From assembly GCA_003952965.2 (NCBI GenBank), contig RXIC02000003.1, positions 62,001 through 126,000 on the forward strand: DNA of 64,000 nucleotides, written 5' to 3'. The DNA comes from Morella rubra. Lineage: Eukaryota; Streptophyta; Magnoliopsida; Fagales; Myricaceae. Below the pieces are notes generated by a model. That model made no database searches, was not told where the DNA came from, and saw only the letters and a program-made list of their open reading frames with translations. The stretch's first letter is position 1. Each line of letters begins with the position of its first letter. Position numbers and translations under genes: made by a program. Below are positions 37,212 through 48,135 of this stretch, piece after piece.

Positions 37212-38431
37212 ATGGATAAGAGTTGGGTTTACGAGAAATGAAGGTACCCGAAAGGTCATTGGATGTGTTCACTCAGAGAATTAGATTGATAGGGCTGCAA
37301 AAGGACATGACATAGACCGAACAGAGTTCAAGAAAGCTCGGTGGTTTGTGCTGAACAATTGCAAAGGCATCAGCAACTACTTAGAGTAAGTAAAATAAAA
37401 TTTCATAGGTTTTCTATAATATACAGTCGTTGATTAACCTTATCGTTACAGTGAACACATGGACGAACTTCGCGCGCAAGGAGTTGGTGACATTTCTCGT
37501 ATGCATGAGGAACAATTGGATTGGTTCTTAGGGCGAGTAAGTGTTATTGACAAAGAATTCAAATTAATATTGTGTCTTGTTTTTAATGACCTAATATATT
37601 GTTGTAGGTTCAAACATTACGTTCTCAAAATCCATGTACATCGGTCGATGAATTGTATTCATTGGCACGTGGGCCTGATACACGAGTGATGCGTTATTCT
37701 GCATGTGTTGTGAACGGATGTAGATATTATACAGTACAACGGGAAGAACGACGGAGAACTCAGAACAGTGGTATTGTAGTACGGATCACATGAGGGAAAT
37801 CCAATAGAATTTTACGGGAGACTTGTAGACATTTATGCCATGCAATACTTACGGGGAAATATAGTATATTTGTTTAAGTGTGATTGGTGGGACGTCGGAG
37901 ATCACCGTGGAATTCGTATAGACGAGAACTTTAAGAGCATAAACACTTCCCGACTGTGGTACTCAGAAGATCCATTTGTTTTGGAAATCAAGCAAGTCAA
38001 GTGTTTTATCTAGTTGATAATCTGCATGGACCTACATGGCGAGTCGTGCAGAAGTTGTCGTGTAGAAATGCATATGACATTCCCGGCCGGATCCGGACGG
38101 TGAAGTTGATGTAAACGTTGAATCGGGAGCAGCCATCACGAATGAAGCGTATCAGGAGGATGATGCCATTGACTTGTTTATAGACTTCCGACAGTTTAAC
38201 CTTAATCCGTTACGGAGGGATGACGTTGCGCCAAACGTTATCCAAGCTTCTGATGCAATTGATCGGAGGAAGAAAAGACGTATAGATAGTAATGATGTTT
38301 CGGAGGGGGATGAAGCGGAAATTGAAGAAAATAGCGAAGAAAGTGGGGACGAAGATTCATTCGAAAGTGATAGCGACTCTACTGAGGATGAATTTGCGGG
38401 CGATAACGTGCAAGAATCGGATTCTGATTAA
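37212..38431 (+). pseudogene. TNP2-like CACTA transposase remnant (DUF4216-like C-terminus)
   Basis: MDKSWV at 37,212 matches the start of the transposase-associated domain that opens TNP2 proteins, but stops follow at once. From about 37,325 the frame reads TEFKKARWFVLNNCKGIS, then after an intron-like gap MDELRAQGVGDISRMHEEQLDWFLGRV (37,459). After a second intron ending TTGTAG it continues LRSQNPCTS, DELYSLARGPDTRV, YSACVVNGCRYYTVQREERRRTQNSG. Next come LRGNIVYLFKCDWWDVGDHRGIRIDENF, then QVFYLVDNLHGPTWRVVQK, the DUF4216 signature order. The end (38,174-38,431) is an acidic Asp/Glu/Ser tail. The catalytic DDE region that should precede this is deleted, and several frameshifts are needed (for example near 37,790 and 37,985). 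A second, more decayed copy is at 55,019. Confidence 0.8.
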
Positions 38432-38552
38432 TAATTTCTTTCAAGTATATTTTTTTTTGTAATGTTGATGTTTGCTAAACTGTTTTTACTGTTATTGTCT
38501 CTTTTACCACATCTTTATCGTTTCTTTTGTTATGTCACAGCTTGTACGGTGA

Positions 38553-40130
38553 AATGAAGCGTGGACGGAATTTCCTTCAGTTACTTCTGGACAGTTGCAT
38601 AGCGCAGTTACTCGCTAGTATGAGTCTGATCCCGAGTCCTACACCGAGCGCTCCTTCTCCGAGAGTGAATGAAGCCATGAGTCAAGGCACGCCAGCTTGT
38701 CCTAGTAGTTGTGCATGTAAGAAATTATTCTAAGTTATATTTCAATTTTTTTAAGTTAAACGATCGACTAACTTTGTTAATTTTAATTTATGTAGCGACA
38801 TCTACTTCTAAGCGCGGGCGAGGTAGGACACGTGGGGTTGGTTTGGAGAAGAGTCTTGGGTCTGGTTCCGGGTCCGGGAAACTATCGGTGCATATCCGGA
38901 GGGAGAGTGTGGAGGAGTGTCTTCCACTGCTGCCACCTTATCGACGAAGATTGGAATGTTGGTCCGAGGGCTGATTCCGATCTCTGTTAACAAGTGGGCT
39001 GATGTTCCTGCAGAAGTGAAGGAGTACATTATGGATCGGTGTTGGTATGATTAAACTCGTAAAAATAGAATTTTTGGTTAAACATTTCGTTTATCAAGAC
39101 AAATATTGTATGTTTTGGTACTTATGTAGGACCACTTCGACCTTGACTACACCCGTCAAGAGGACGTGAGGACGGTGGTCGAGACTATGATGACGGCACG
39201 TCGAACGCACCGCAACCGAATGCATGCGTATTTCAAAAAGTTCCCGAGTAAAGAGGCAGCATTGCTGAATTCACTAGTGAAATATTTATGGTACGTGATT
39301 ACAAAAACCGTTGCTTAAATATTACATTATTTTAATATTTAATTACTTAAAATATCGCAGAAACGAAGCGAGCAAAATAAGAAGAATAGATCAAAGTTGA
39401 CTGTGAACCACGCTGCTGGTTCGCGCTCGTTCCAGCGCACTCGAGCTTGCATGGTAAGTTAAATACTAAATTTTAGACTTTATTGATATTGTTTGTCAAT
39501 AACTTTATGCTATTATCAAGAAAGCGGCAAATCAATCCTGCAGAGCTGTATAAGAAGAATTATACAAACAAAGATGGTTTGGACCTCGGAAGGAGCGAGA
39601 GAAATTTATGTAAGTCGCTTTCATTTTAATCTACTTTATGTAATTTATGTATAGTTAATCTACTTTAATGTTTTTGGTAATTATTGTCATTTTTCAGGAA
39701 CGGATGGATGCCTTCCAGCGCCAATGTGATTTAGAAGGGAAGACTTACACCAAATTGAAGTATATTCCGAGATATTGGGCAAGAAGTCGGGATATGTTCG
39801 GGGATTAGGACGGCGGTTAAGCCTCCGCCTTCATCAACTTTAACTACACAGTCTTCTGATCTACAACACCAGCTAGCGAAGGCAAGGGATGAGATAGAAG
39901 CGATGAGAGCTGCTAGAGAAAAAGACTTGCAAGAATTTGCGAAGAAGCAAGCTGAGATGGAGGCCACGCTGAAGGGACCACCGTGAGGAGCAGCGGGTGG
40001 AGCAGGAGCGCATCGGTTGGAGCAGGAGGAGCGCATGAAAAGGGAGCAAGAGTGCATGTGCTTACGGGCAGAAATATCGAAGGGAGAAGAAAATGTAATG
40101 GAGAAGAAAATGAGCGACATGTCAAAGTGA
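38553..40130 (+). pseudogene. TNPA / Transposase_24-like gene of the CACTA element
   Basis: An exon-rich gene in the position expected for the second En/Spm gene, downstream of TNP2. After a TCACAG acceptor (38,540) comes MKRGRNFLQLLLDS. After a TATGTAG acceptor (38,796) comes TSTSKRGRGRTRGVGLEKSL. Then KWADVPAEVKEYIMDRCW; after the next acceptor (about 39,130) DHFDLDYTRQEDVRTVVETMM, NRMHAYFKKFPSKEAALL; later NHAAGSRSFQRTRA, then ERMDAFQRQCDLEGKTYT and LGKKSG-like words. The last exon encodes a helical tail, QHQLAKARDEIEAMRAAREKDLQEFAKKQAEME. Plant TNPA-like proteins bind the short subterminal motifs and help excision. Frames break at several exon ends (for example near 38,900, 39,770 and 39,985), so it is probably inactive. 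Confidence 0.75.
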
Positions 40131-40364
40131 CTATTCAGCCAGTTTGGGGGTTCAAAAAGGTAGATGCATGTATATTGTAATAACTTTTTGATTATGTATT
40201 ATTATGATGTTATTTTCGATTTAATTACGGATCACTATTTGTTATTATTGATGTTTATTAATGTGAGTATTGTATTGTTATTATAATAGTACGTGTTATA
40301 TAATATTTTCCATTATTATTATTTTTTTTTTAAAATGATTCTGTTACCACCGTTTGATCGGCAT

Positions 40365-40915
40365 ATTCAGCGATCGATCGGTTGTTGTTCAACCGATCGA
40401 TCGTGCAATACCACTGTTCGATTGCTAATATTAAAATGACAAAATTACTGATCGATCAGTAACATAAACGATCGATCGTCTATGTGCAAGCGATCTGTCG
40501 GTACTATAAGCGACCGATCGGTGGAGAAATAGACGATCGATCATCCAACTCAAACGATCGATCGTCAAATATCACCGATCGATCAGTTACTAAATCAACG
40601 TTCCATCGCTGAATTAAACGACCGATCGGTCATGGCATAACGATCGATCGTGATACTTAAGTGATCGATTGCTTATATAAAACGTCCGATCGTCGTTACT
40701 GAAACGATCGATCGTCTATTTCTTATTGCGATCGGTTAAATGTGTCGATCAATCACCAATACATAACCGATCGATCGTCAATACATACCGTTCGATCATC
40801 TTAGATATGACGATCGATTCTTGGTATCTTTCGATCATTGCAAACAAACCGATCGATTTGTTCCAACCATCCATCACTTCGTTTTCACCGACCCAAAATT
40901 ACCGATCGATCATTA
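40365..40915. repeat. CGATCGATCG motif array F
   Basis: The densest block: about twenty perfect or near-perfect motifs in 550 bp, mostly every 20-35 bp. It lies just before the subterminal GTGACGAAA words and the damaged right end. It corresponds to the array at 25,610-26,150. Confidence 0.8.
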
Positions 40916-41072
40916 GATTTAGTGACGAAAAGTTTCCGTCACTAAAAACTTTTCATGATGAAATTCGGGTTTCATCACGAAATACATTTCGTGACGCTCT
41001 TTCGCTGACGGAGCTCGTGACGAAATGTTGACTTTTAGTGACAATTTTTTGTCACTAAAAGTCTATTTTTTT

Positions 41073-41457
41073 TTTATGATTGAAACATTAAACTATATAA
41101 AAAGACTAGACTCTTTTCCAAATATAGATATTACTTATAGAATATTATTAACAATACTTGTAACTGTTGCTTCTGCTGAAAGAAGTTTTTCAAAACTAAA
41201 ACTAATAAAATCATATCTAAGATCTACTATGATGCAAGAAAGATTAAATGGATTAGCTATATTATCAATTGAAAATGATATATTAACAAATAATATAAAA
41301 TTTTGATAAGTAATTTTGCGTCTTAAGAAGAAGAATAATAATTTTTAACTAAAATTTAATTGATATTTTATAATTTAATATAATAATTTATAATTTATTA
41401 TAAAGATCTCTTTTTATGATTTCACCTAAGATCTAATTTATCTTAGAGACGGCCCTG
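41073..41457 (+). mobile_element. hAT transposon 3' end with transposase C-terminus
   Basis: The reading frame ending at 41,306 encodes ERSFSKLKLIKSYLRSTM and ERLNGLAILSIENDIL, the hAT C-terminal dimerisation domain (hATC) of TTF-type zinc-finger hAT transposases. Only about 75 residues of a protein normally several hundred long remain. Downstream AT-rich DNA ends at GACGGCCCTG (41,457), the reverse complement of CAGGGCCGTC, a typical hAT terminal repeat. An open frame from 41,025 runs through the CACTA subterminal repeat into this domain, but that upstream part is a junction artefact and not a true N-terminus. Confidence 0.85.
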
Positions 41458-42670
41458 GTGCTATGCCATCTAGATCATGAATCATATAGGGAGCGGCGAT
41501 GAGGGAGGGAGGGTTCCGGGAGGGAGGGAGGGGTCACCTCACAAATATAGTGTTATGTTGTTAGTTAATTGAGGATATGTAGCTCGGTGTTACTCTAGAG
41601 AGAGAGGCTCCACAAAAGCAGTCGTGTTAAGCTTATAGGCTACTTAATCGTAATTGTTTCTGCGCACGGAAGGAATAGATAACTCAAAAATTCGAGAAAA
41701 AAGACAAAAAAATTAATATGCACCAACCAACCATTAATGTACCATTAAATCTAATAATATGCTGCATCATCCGCATGGTAGCTTAAGATATTCAGGCATC
41801 AGTACATCCGTTAAGAAATCCAGAATTACAAAAATTTAATGTAGATGTGGCCTGTGGGAACTTTGACTTGTACTGGTTGAACTCACTTTTGCTTTCGCAC
41901 TACTGCAGAAAATAAATGGTCATGTACCTTTTTGAAGGAAGAAAAATTTACGTCTAAGTATGATCTATCTCACATTTTCCGGAGGCCAGTAAACCTTTCT
42001 TTTCAGTCTACAGACAATTGACAAGTCAATCGTCGGTTTCCAGATTATAATAATTGTTTTAACGAGATATTGTCTTCAAAAAAGACCAAAACAAAAAAAA
42101 GAGAACAGAAAATAAAGAGATATTCTGTACTGAATCAGTCAGTAGCAACTGACACACCTTGAGGGAAGTTGCAAGCTGCAAGTTGTAAAGCTACTCTAGC
42201 TTAGTTCTAGTTCTACTCATCCCCACTTAATAAGAATTCCATAGGGTGGGTATAGTTTCCACCAAAGTAGTCGTGTTAGGCTACTTATAAATCGCATTTC
42301 TTCTGCGCACGGAAGGCTTTTTTTTTTTTTTTTTTTTTAATCGCACGAGGGGAGTTGGTGACACCAGATCAGTAGCTAGCATTCCAGGCTTTCGGCATTG
42401 CCAAGCGCTTAATCTCTCACATAATGACCATTGACCAGTGTTGTAGTTGGAGTTGCAATTAATCACTCGTGAAGCCCAGTCGATCGCTACGGCCAGTAGA
42501 CAATTAACGTTCGACTAGGCGCTCAAGCAACACATATCTCTTTACCTGATCACCTACCGATGTGAGCTTTACAGACTAAGTCATTGGAAATGTTACAACA
42601 AAATTTAAATTTGATGTGGGCCCAAGATGAACTCCAAACTTTGTCTTGGTCCAATGCAGGATAAAGCTCT
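41458..42670. other. Intergenic with G-rich tract and a short direct repeat
   Basis: Contains a G-quadruplex-type tract (41,503-41,533). A short imperfect direct repeat is built around AGTCGTGTTA and TTCTGCGCACGGAAGG (about 41,620-41,670 and 42,263-42,320). A T-run lies at 42,319-42,338. No gene was found. Confidence 0.5.
41503..41533 (+). other. G-quadruplex motif
   Basis: Runs of three or more G separated by one to four bases (GGGAGGGAGGG, TTCC, GGGAGGGAGGGAGGGG) give seven consecutive G-tracts. This satisfies the common G4 pattern and is striking in AT-rich DNA. No gene start lies nearby. Confidence 0.7.
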
Positions 42671-44413
42671 CGCTACAAATTTTGCTTTTTGGGATGGATT
42701 CTTTCGTCTCAAAAAATCCGAATTCTTCTGTCACACCAACTGTCCCAATAACCTCGTTACAAAAAATTGTTCAAGATGGAAGATTTGTTCCATCTCCAAA
42801 AATACCCTTTTGGGACAGCAGAATTCTGTCCCAAAATTACTTTACCGTTTGAATCCTCTAAAATGGACAGTGAAAATAAATGTCTGAACGGCTTCTAAAG
42901 TTTACGCAAAATGTTTGATTGTCTTCCAATGGTAAATTTAAATTCATTCGATAAGAAAAATAACCGTTTGAATCAAACGAATAATGTGACTAAGCTCTAG
43001 CTCTAGGGCTTTCTAGGTCTTCATCTTTGGAAAGTCTCTCTTCCTTATCATATGAGGCATCCAAATTTGCATTCCGAAACTAACGAACCCGATGAGACAT
43101 CGCTCAATCAAACCAAACTCTTGAACCCATCTAGAAGTTGAGGATGGAACTTACTATTAAATCGGTGTTCAAAAAAGGGTTTAGCCATAAAATAAAGAAG
43201 CTGGTTAAAGAGAGTTATAATGTGGTGGCGACAAATGGCATTAAATTGCCCTAGAAGGGGTGCCAATTAGATCGTGATATGATAAATTATACCTAATTAG
43301 ATTCTATCAATCATGAGCGGTTGTTCTTCTACTTGCAAGTGTTAAGCATATAACTCTTGATCGAACACGACATCTCAGAGAAATAACCTTTCCTGATGGC
43401 AGATCCGGAACTCCGAAAGTAGACTCACGAACTGAGCTAGCCAAAGAAAGAAGCAAGAGAGACTAAAAGCGATTCATTGATTGATTCGTTTTTTGCACCT
43501 TTCCTCTCGAATTCCACTTTAAAAAAAGTCTAGCATTAAATCGACATCCTGGTCAGTCTTCAATCATTCTCTTTATTGTTAGGGTGAGGTCGGCCTTGAA
43601 CTCCCGGAAATCTACCCGATGACACCATACAACTTCATGAGGTTCTCCCTCGGGGAGTAGACATTCGAGTTCCACTTTTTCTAAAAAAAAAAAAGCTCCA
43701 AAAGTGGCTTCAACCTCTTTGCCCACACTATGTTTCAGATAAAACGTCAGTAACCGTTCTTAGTGCATTAAAACGTTTTGCGCTGCAAACATTTGCACAG
43801 TTTGAGACATTAAGAAAATACACGTTATGTATACATTCCAACAGATAGCGTTATATCTGTTCGATATCTAGATCTGAGCGTTCGGACAAGCAAAAAAATT
43901 CGCATTCGAAAATTTAACGAACGAAAAAGTTGAATCATTTGAATCTAATCGAACGTCAAGAGGCACGTGGTCATCTAAACGCTAAATTTAACAGGAATAG
44001 ATTTATTTTCCTTTTTTTTAATTGAAAAATTGCTAGATAATTATTAAAACATATATTAATAGAACAATTTTATTAACATAATGTAATGTGAAATAATTAG
44101 TCACAATATTCGAAAAACATCGAAACAATTAAAATATAATACGTAGTAAAATAAATAGTCAATCTTGACCATCGCGGTGGGTCTAACTACTTCAAAATTT
44201 TTGCAACTCTTGTGCATCCTCGTCTTCCTAAATCAGAAATTGTAATTAATAAATTTAAATAATTTAAAATAATCATAAAAAGTGGACTGATTAAAAAATA
44301 TATATAACTTACCTATACAACTACTCGATGTCGTTATCGGTGAAGGTGCTCCAATCCCCAACTTAGGAAAAGCTAAGGCTCTACCATAGGGCTGATGCAG
44401 GTGAAGAGATTAG

Positions 44414-45225
44414 TATTTAAAAACACTATCACAATCTCTTTTAAAGCTCAAGAAAAATTTTTCATATCACAAACTCAAACAACAATTTTATGTCTTTATC
44501 AAACACGCAACATATAAACACTTTTACAATATGCTTTGAATCACTTCTAAATCAACAAGATTACCTAACTTCTATATTACCTTATCAGCATGTAGCAGAA
44601 ACCGTATATCCCTTCAATTAAGATTATTAAATATCTAGCAATATTCAAGATTAAGCGATAAAGATAGAGAGAGATAATCAAGCACACAACAAAACCAAAT
44701 TTGTTTGCGAAGTGAAAATACTTTCAAGAACCTCTTCGAAGAGAGAAATATTTCGGTGAGGCTACTACCGAATTAATACACTGTGAATCCTCAATCTTAC
44801 ACCTGTGATCTTCAGCACAAATTAAAGTCCTTCGCCTAATTTCTAGATCCTAATTCGTAAGACATCCAAGTGCTACACTCGGACTAGTGCATTCGCACAA
44901 CGTTCAGAACCACTTAACTTCTTCATAGTAGATTCTTATGCGAACTTGCATTCCCTTTCACTGGAACTCCAGCTGCAACCCCCTTAAGAACTCTTAAGGG
45001 ATCCTCACAAGGACATGGTGATCTTGGTGATTTGTTCTTAAGGAAAACAAGGATAAAATTTAAAAATTTCAATAGCACTCTATTTTTCTTCTTCAACTTC
45101 TTCCAAAAATTTCTAATCACATCTAATCAGGAAGACAAATTCTCTCTATGCGTGTGTAGTATCTTCGAATTATCTAGAGAATAATCTGATAGGTATTTTT
45201 AAATAGATATCTAGAGGGTTGCAAT
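44414..45225 (+). repeat. Unclassified interspersed repeat, copy 1
   Basis: About 800 bp collinear with 48,136-48,868 at roughly 80% identity. Shared words include TATTTAAAAACAC, GAAACCGTATATCCCTTCAA, TTCAGCACAAA, GTAAGACATCCAAGTGC, AAGAACTCTTAAGG, ACAAGGACATGGTGAT and TTTCTAATCACATCTAAT. No reading frame is conserved. Its AT-rich 3' continuation recurs again at 58,790-58,960. Confidence 0.8.
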
Positions 45226-45490
45226 GGAATTCCTCCCACCAATTATTCATAATTAATCATTTTTCGAACTTCTTTCGGATTTTTTTTAAATTAATTTTTT
45301 TTTTCAAAATTGTTTATAATTTTTATATATGTTATGTTTATAAAAATTCATATTACCAAATTTCGTTAGTGAACTAAAAATTGATCAAGGGACAGGATTG
45401 TCACTAATATGGGACTTTAGAGGTCGATTTGCTGAAGTTCTTCAGGGATCAATTTGCCACAAAATCAAGCCACAACTTAATGGTGTGTTT

Positions 45491-45720
45491 ACACTACAAG
45501 AAAATACATTTTAAGTGACAAATTTTAGGGTGTCAAACTAAATTTTGTCACCTAAAGTCATTTCCCTGACAAAACATTAATTTCGTCACTCAAAATCATT
45601 CAGGAACACCACTTCCATCCAAAAAGGTCCAAAGACCGTTTAGACGAATCCAAAAACGGTTCAGACTTATATCCAAAAAGGTTTTAGACGAATCCAAAAA
45701 CGGTTCAGACTTATATTTGG
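45491..45720 (+). mobile_element. CACTA-type terminus (GTGACAAA class) with 44-bp tandem repeat
   Basis: CACTACAAGAAAATACATTT at 45,489-45,508 is a canonical plant CACTA terminal repeat. It is followed by TAAGTGACAAATTTTAGGG and TTTTGTCACCTAAAG subterminal pairs. From about 45,630 the segment AATCCAAAAACGGTTCAGAC recurs once 44 bp later. No partner end or transposase is seen. Confidence 0.6.
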
Positions 45721-45799
45721 GTAACAAAATACAAATCTTTATAATTGAGTAACGACTAGTATCATCATAAATTTTTCATTACCGTTTGGATATGTTTTT

Positions 45800-45985
45800 T
45801 ATCACGTCCGAACCAACTTTAGGTAACGAATAAGCCTTTATGGCCTTTTGGGCCTTGGATGATGCTGTAATGAACTTTATGTCCGAAAAATTTGTAACCG
45901 GTCTCAAAGGTCCATCTGTATTCAGCACTACTGTAACTCTATGTGAAATGAATGTTTGGTTTGCTTATAAAAAAAAAAAAAAAAA
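45800..45985 (+). mobile_element. LINE-like 3' end with poly(A)
   Basis: A stretch ending ATGTTTGGTTTGCTTAT followed by about 17 A and AAATAAATAAA looks like the 3' end and tail of a plant LINE. No coding part is present and no target duplication was fixed. Confidence 0.35.
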
Positions 45986-46623
45986 TAAATAAAGTAGCGA
46001 TATTACATGAGGGTTCCTGAAGCTAGCCAGCTGCTTTTGACTTTGGCTGAAGAAGAATAAGCTATGTCGACGAATAAAGGGCTTATGCTTTGGAACTCAT
46101 TTCTAGAATATGGCATCGTTCCTCATTGTACAGACGTTTATGCTTTGTCAGTTACCGAATAATATGTCGATGGTTATATATTGAGTGACCGGCATTAGAA
46201 CAAATTAACCTTTCAGGATGTATTTTTTTAGGACGCCAAAAAATCCATCCCAAAAAGTATTCTTTTGGGGACGGATTTTAAAATTCGTACTGAAAAACAG
46301 GGGAAGAGTGTTTTTTGGGACAAAATTAAAACCGTCCCAAAAAAATTTTTTTGCGGAGATTTTTCTTTTTGGAGACGGAAATTTTCGTCCCTAAAAAAAG
46401 TTGATTATTTAAGAAAGAATTGTGTGCTGTCCCAAATAAGAGGATTTTTAGGGACAAATTCTTTCATCCCTAAAACTCTGTTCGAACACACACTTGCCGT
46501 TAGAATGGTTGGGAATCTTTTGAGACGAAACTTCATTGCTTCCCCCCAAAAAATGTTCAAATGCTTATCACTTACTGTTTGAAAACTTATCACTTTTTGT
46601 CGGATTGTTTTTAAATAACGTTT

Positions 46624-47598
46624 GAACAAAGTTTGAATGAAAATAAAAAAAAAAGGTAAACACCTAAATTACCTCATTTCTCTGTTGGAATGTGTTTAAA
46701 TACTGTTTGAACGAAAATAAAAAATTAAGCGCCAAAATTACCCTTTTTTCGGTTGGAACGCTTTTAAAGACCGTTCGAATGAGGTTTGAATGAAAATAAA
46801 AAATTAAGCGCCAAAAGTTTCTGTTGGAACGCTTTTAAACATTGTTTGAACACCTCACATGAAATCAAAATAAAAAATTAAGCACCAAAAGTCTGTTGGA
46901 ATGCTTTTAAACATTGTTCGAACGCCTCACGTGAAATCAAAATAAAAAGACGGAAATCGAGAGAGTGAAAGTGTGGAAGGAGGAAGGAGAAGAAGAAGGA
47001 GGAGAAGAAGAAGAAAAAGAGGAAAAAGAAGAAAAAGAAAGAGGAGAAGGAGAAGACAACGAATAAATTTTTCTCATTTTTTCAGTGTTCGAACGGTTCA
47101 TCCACCGTTAGAACGCTCCACCATTAAAATGATTCATCCATGTTAGAACATAATAACGTTTTATTGTTTGATGAAAATTCAAACTATCCACCATTAGAAC
47201 GGCTCGTCCACTATTAGAACGTTTGTATCCGTTGGATGTAGCGTTCGAACGCATTTGAATGGTTGCCATTGGATGTAGCGTTCGAATTGTTGAATGTAGC
47301 GTTCAAATTGTTGAATGTACGCATTCAAATGGTTACCAATTGATGTAGAGTTCGAACAGTTGGATGTAGCGTTCGAGCGGTTGCCATGGGATGTAGAGTT
47401 CGAAGGGTTGAAATTTGTTTCTTTCGGAATGGTACTTTTTGGGATGGAATAGATTTTTCATCACAAAACCTTTTTGTGACGGACTTGTTGGGATAGCTAG
47501 TGCAACGGACGAATTTGGTCCGAAAAAACATTTTGGGATGAAATTTGAGTTTTTTTAGGACGGATTTTACCATCAAAAAAACCAAATTTGTTGTATTG
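46624..47598 (+). mobile_element. CACTA family 2 terminus, second copy, with minisatellite
   Basis: This repeats the order of 17,731-18,832: about five diverged 70-81-bp units with TTAAGCGCCAAAA and GGAACGCTTTTAAA (46,624-46,930), CCTCACGTGAAATCAAAATA, a purine tract (46,960-47,060) and TTTTTCAGTGTTCGAACG. Then come a series of GTTCGAACGxTTGxATGTAGC words, TTTTTGTGACGGACTTGTTG, and the end CCAAATTTGTTGTATTG. It has extra GATGTAGCGTTCGAA units (47,235-47,400) compared with copy 1. Confidence 0.7.
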
Positions 47599-48135
47599 CG
47601 GCCTGTGAAAGTTGACCCGTCCAAGCTGAATGGATCTTGCCTTTTGTTCATTACTCTTTAATTCCATGTGCATGCAGCATGTGTTGACTCTTAAATAATG
47701 AAACAAATATAACAAACATGCATGAGCTACTAGTTGAGTTAGATTTTTTCTGCAAATAGTACAACTTTATAGACTGATTGATATGTACTGTTCTCCACCT
47801 TGTGCGTGAGGTGGGAGCAGGTTTGCCACCAACTGGATCCACTAATTAAAACAAGTTTTTTTAGGATGGCTGCTGACCAGGGCAGTAAGTACGTCCCAAA
47901 AATCATTTTGGGACGGTTTCATACATCGGTCCCTTAAAACGTTTATTTTTTGGGCGGATAATATACCGTTCGAACCGCATCAGATAATGTTCGAACGGGA
48001 AGGAATAGGCTGATGCTTGTCCGTTTGATATAATCGAATAGGTTTTGCTGGATATCGTCCGACGCTAACAGACGGAACGAACGCTCATTTGTTGTTAGAA
48101 ACTAAGTTTAGACTCAATCTATACATAGAGGGCAA
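47599..48135. other. Spacer with another family 2 CACTA-like fragment
   Basis: CGTCCCAAAAATCATTTTGG and GGGACGGTTTC near 47,900-47,935 recall the family 2 subterminal wording, as do CGTTCGAACCG words near 47,960. No gene was found. Confidence 0.4.

Larger units (their letters stand above)
32050..41072 (+). mobile_element. Large decayed CACTA (En/Spm-like) element, family 1
   Basis: The left part has GTGACGAAA / TTTCGTCAC subterminal words, and the right part ends GTGACAATTTTTTGTCAC, TAAAAGTC. Comparison with the intact terminus at 26,394 shows that the last 10-13 bases (ending GTAGTG) are missing here; the left CACTA terminus is also not visible. In between, on plus, are a 'putative plant transposon protein' remnant (33,553-34,771), the TNP2 N-terminal tag and C-terminal domain (37,212-38,431) and a TNPA/Transposase_24-like gene (38,553-40,130). 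The catalytic centre of TNP2 (Transposase_21 region) is not found, so the element is not autonomous. Six blocks of CGATCGATCG motifs lie at the ends and inside, which suggests nesting or internal rearrangement. The right edge joins a hAT fragment. Confidence 0.8.
42671..47598. mobile_element. Candidate non-autonomous CACTA element, family 2
   Basis: The left end CGCTACAAATTTTGC (42,671), followed by TTTTTGGGATGGATTC, is the inverted counterpart of the right end CCAAATTTGTTGTATTG (47,598). Both subterminal stretches share the order seen at 18,660-18,832: GTCACACCA, CGTTACAAAAA, TTGTTCCATC, CCCTTTTGGGACAG. The 4.9 kb between contains an unclassified repeat, another CACTA-like end, a LINE-like 3' end and a minisatellite with a purine tract, but no transposase. 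The termini are degenerate (CGCTA, CAATA) and no 3-bp target duplication is evident. So the pairing is an inference, and the two ends might belong to different insertions. Confidence 0.5.

Noticed and set aside
32060-40915. Regular short palindromes (CGATCGATCG) resembling a CRISPR or satellite array
   Set aside because: The spacing varies, motifs occur in both orientations, the sequence between them is not spacer-like and the host is a plant. The arrays lie beside CACTA genes and ends, so they are subterminal motifs.
41025-41076. ATG at 41,025 as a true start of the hAT protein
   Set aside because: The first 17 or so codons are CACTA subterminal repeat. The hAT family would have several hundred residues before the dimerisation domain.
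42627-42887. Open frames over the left end of the family 2 CACTA element
   Set aside because: They cover the terminal and subterminal repeats; related ends at 18,660 and 47,420 do not keep the frame.
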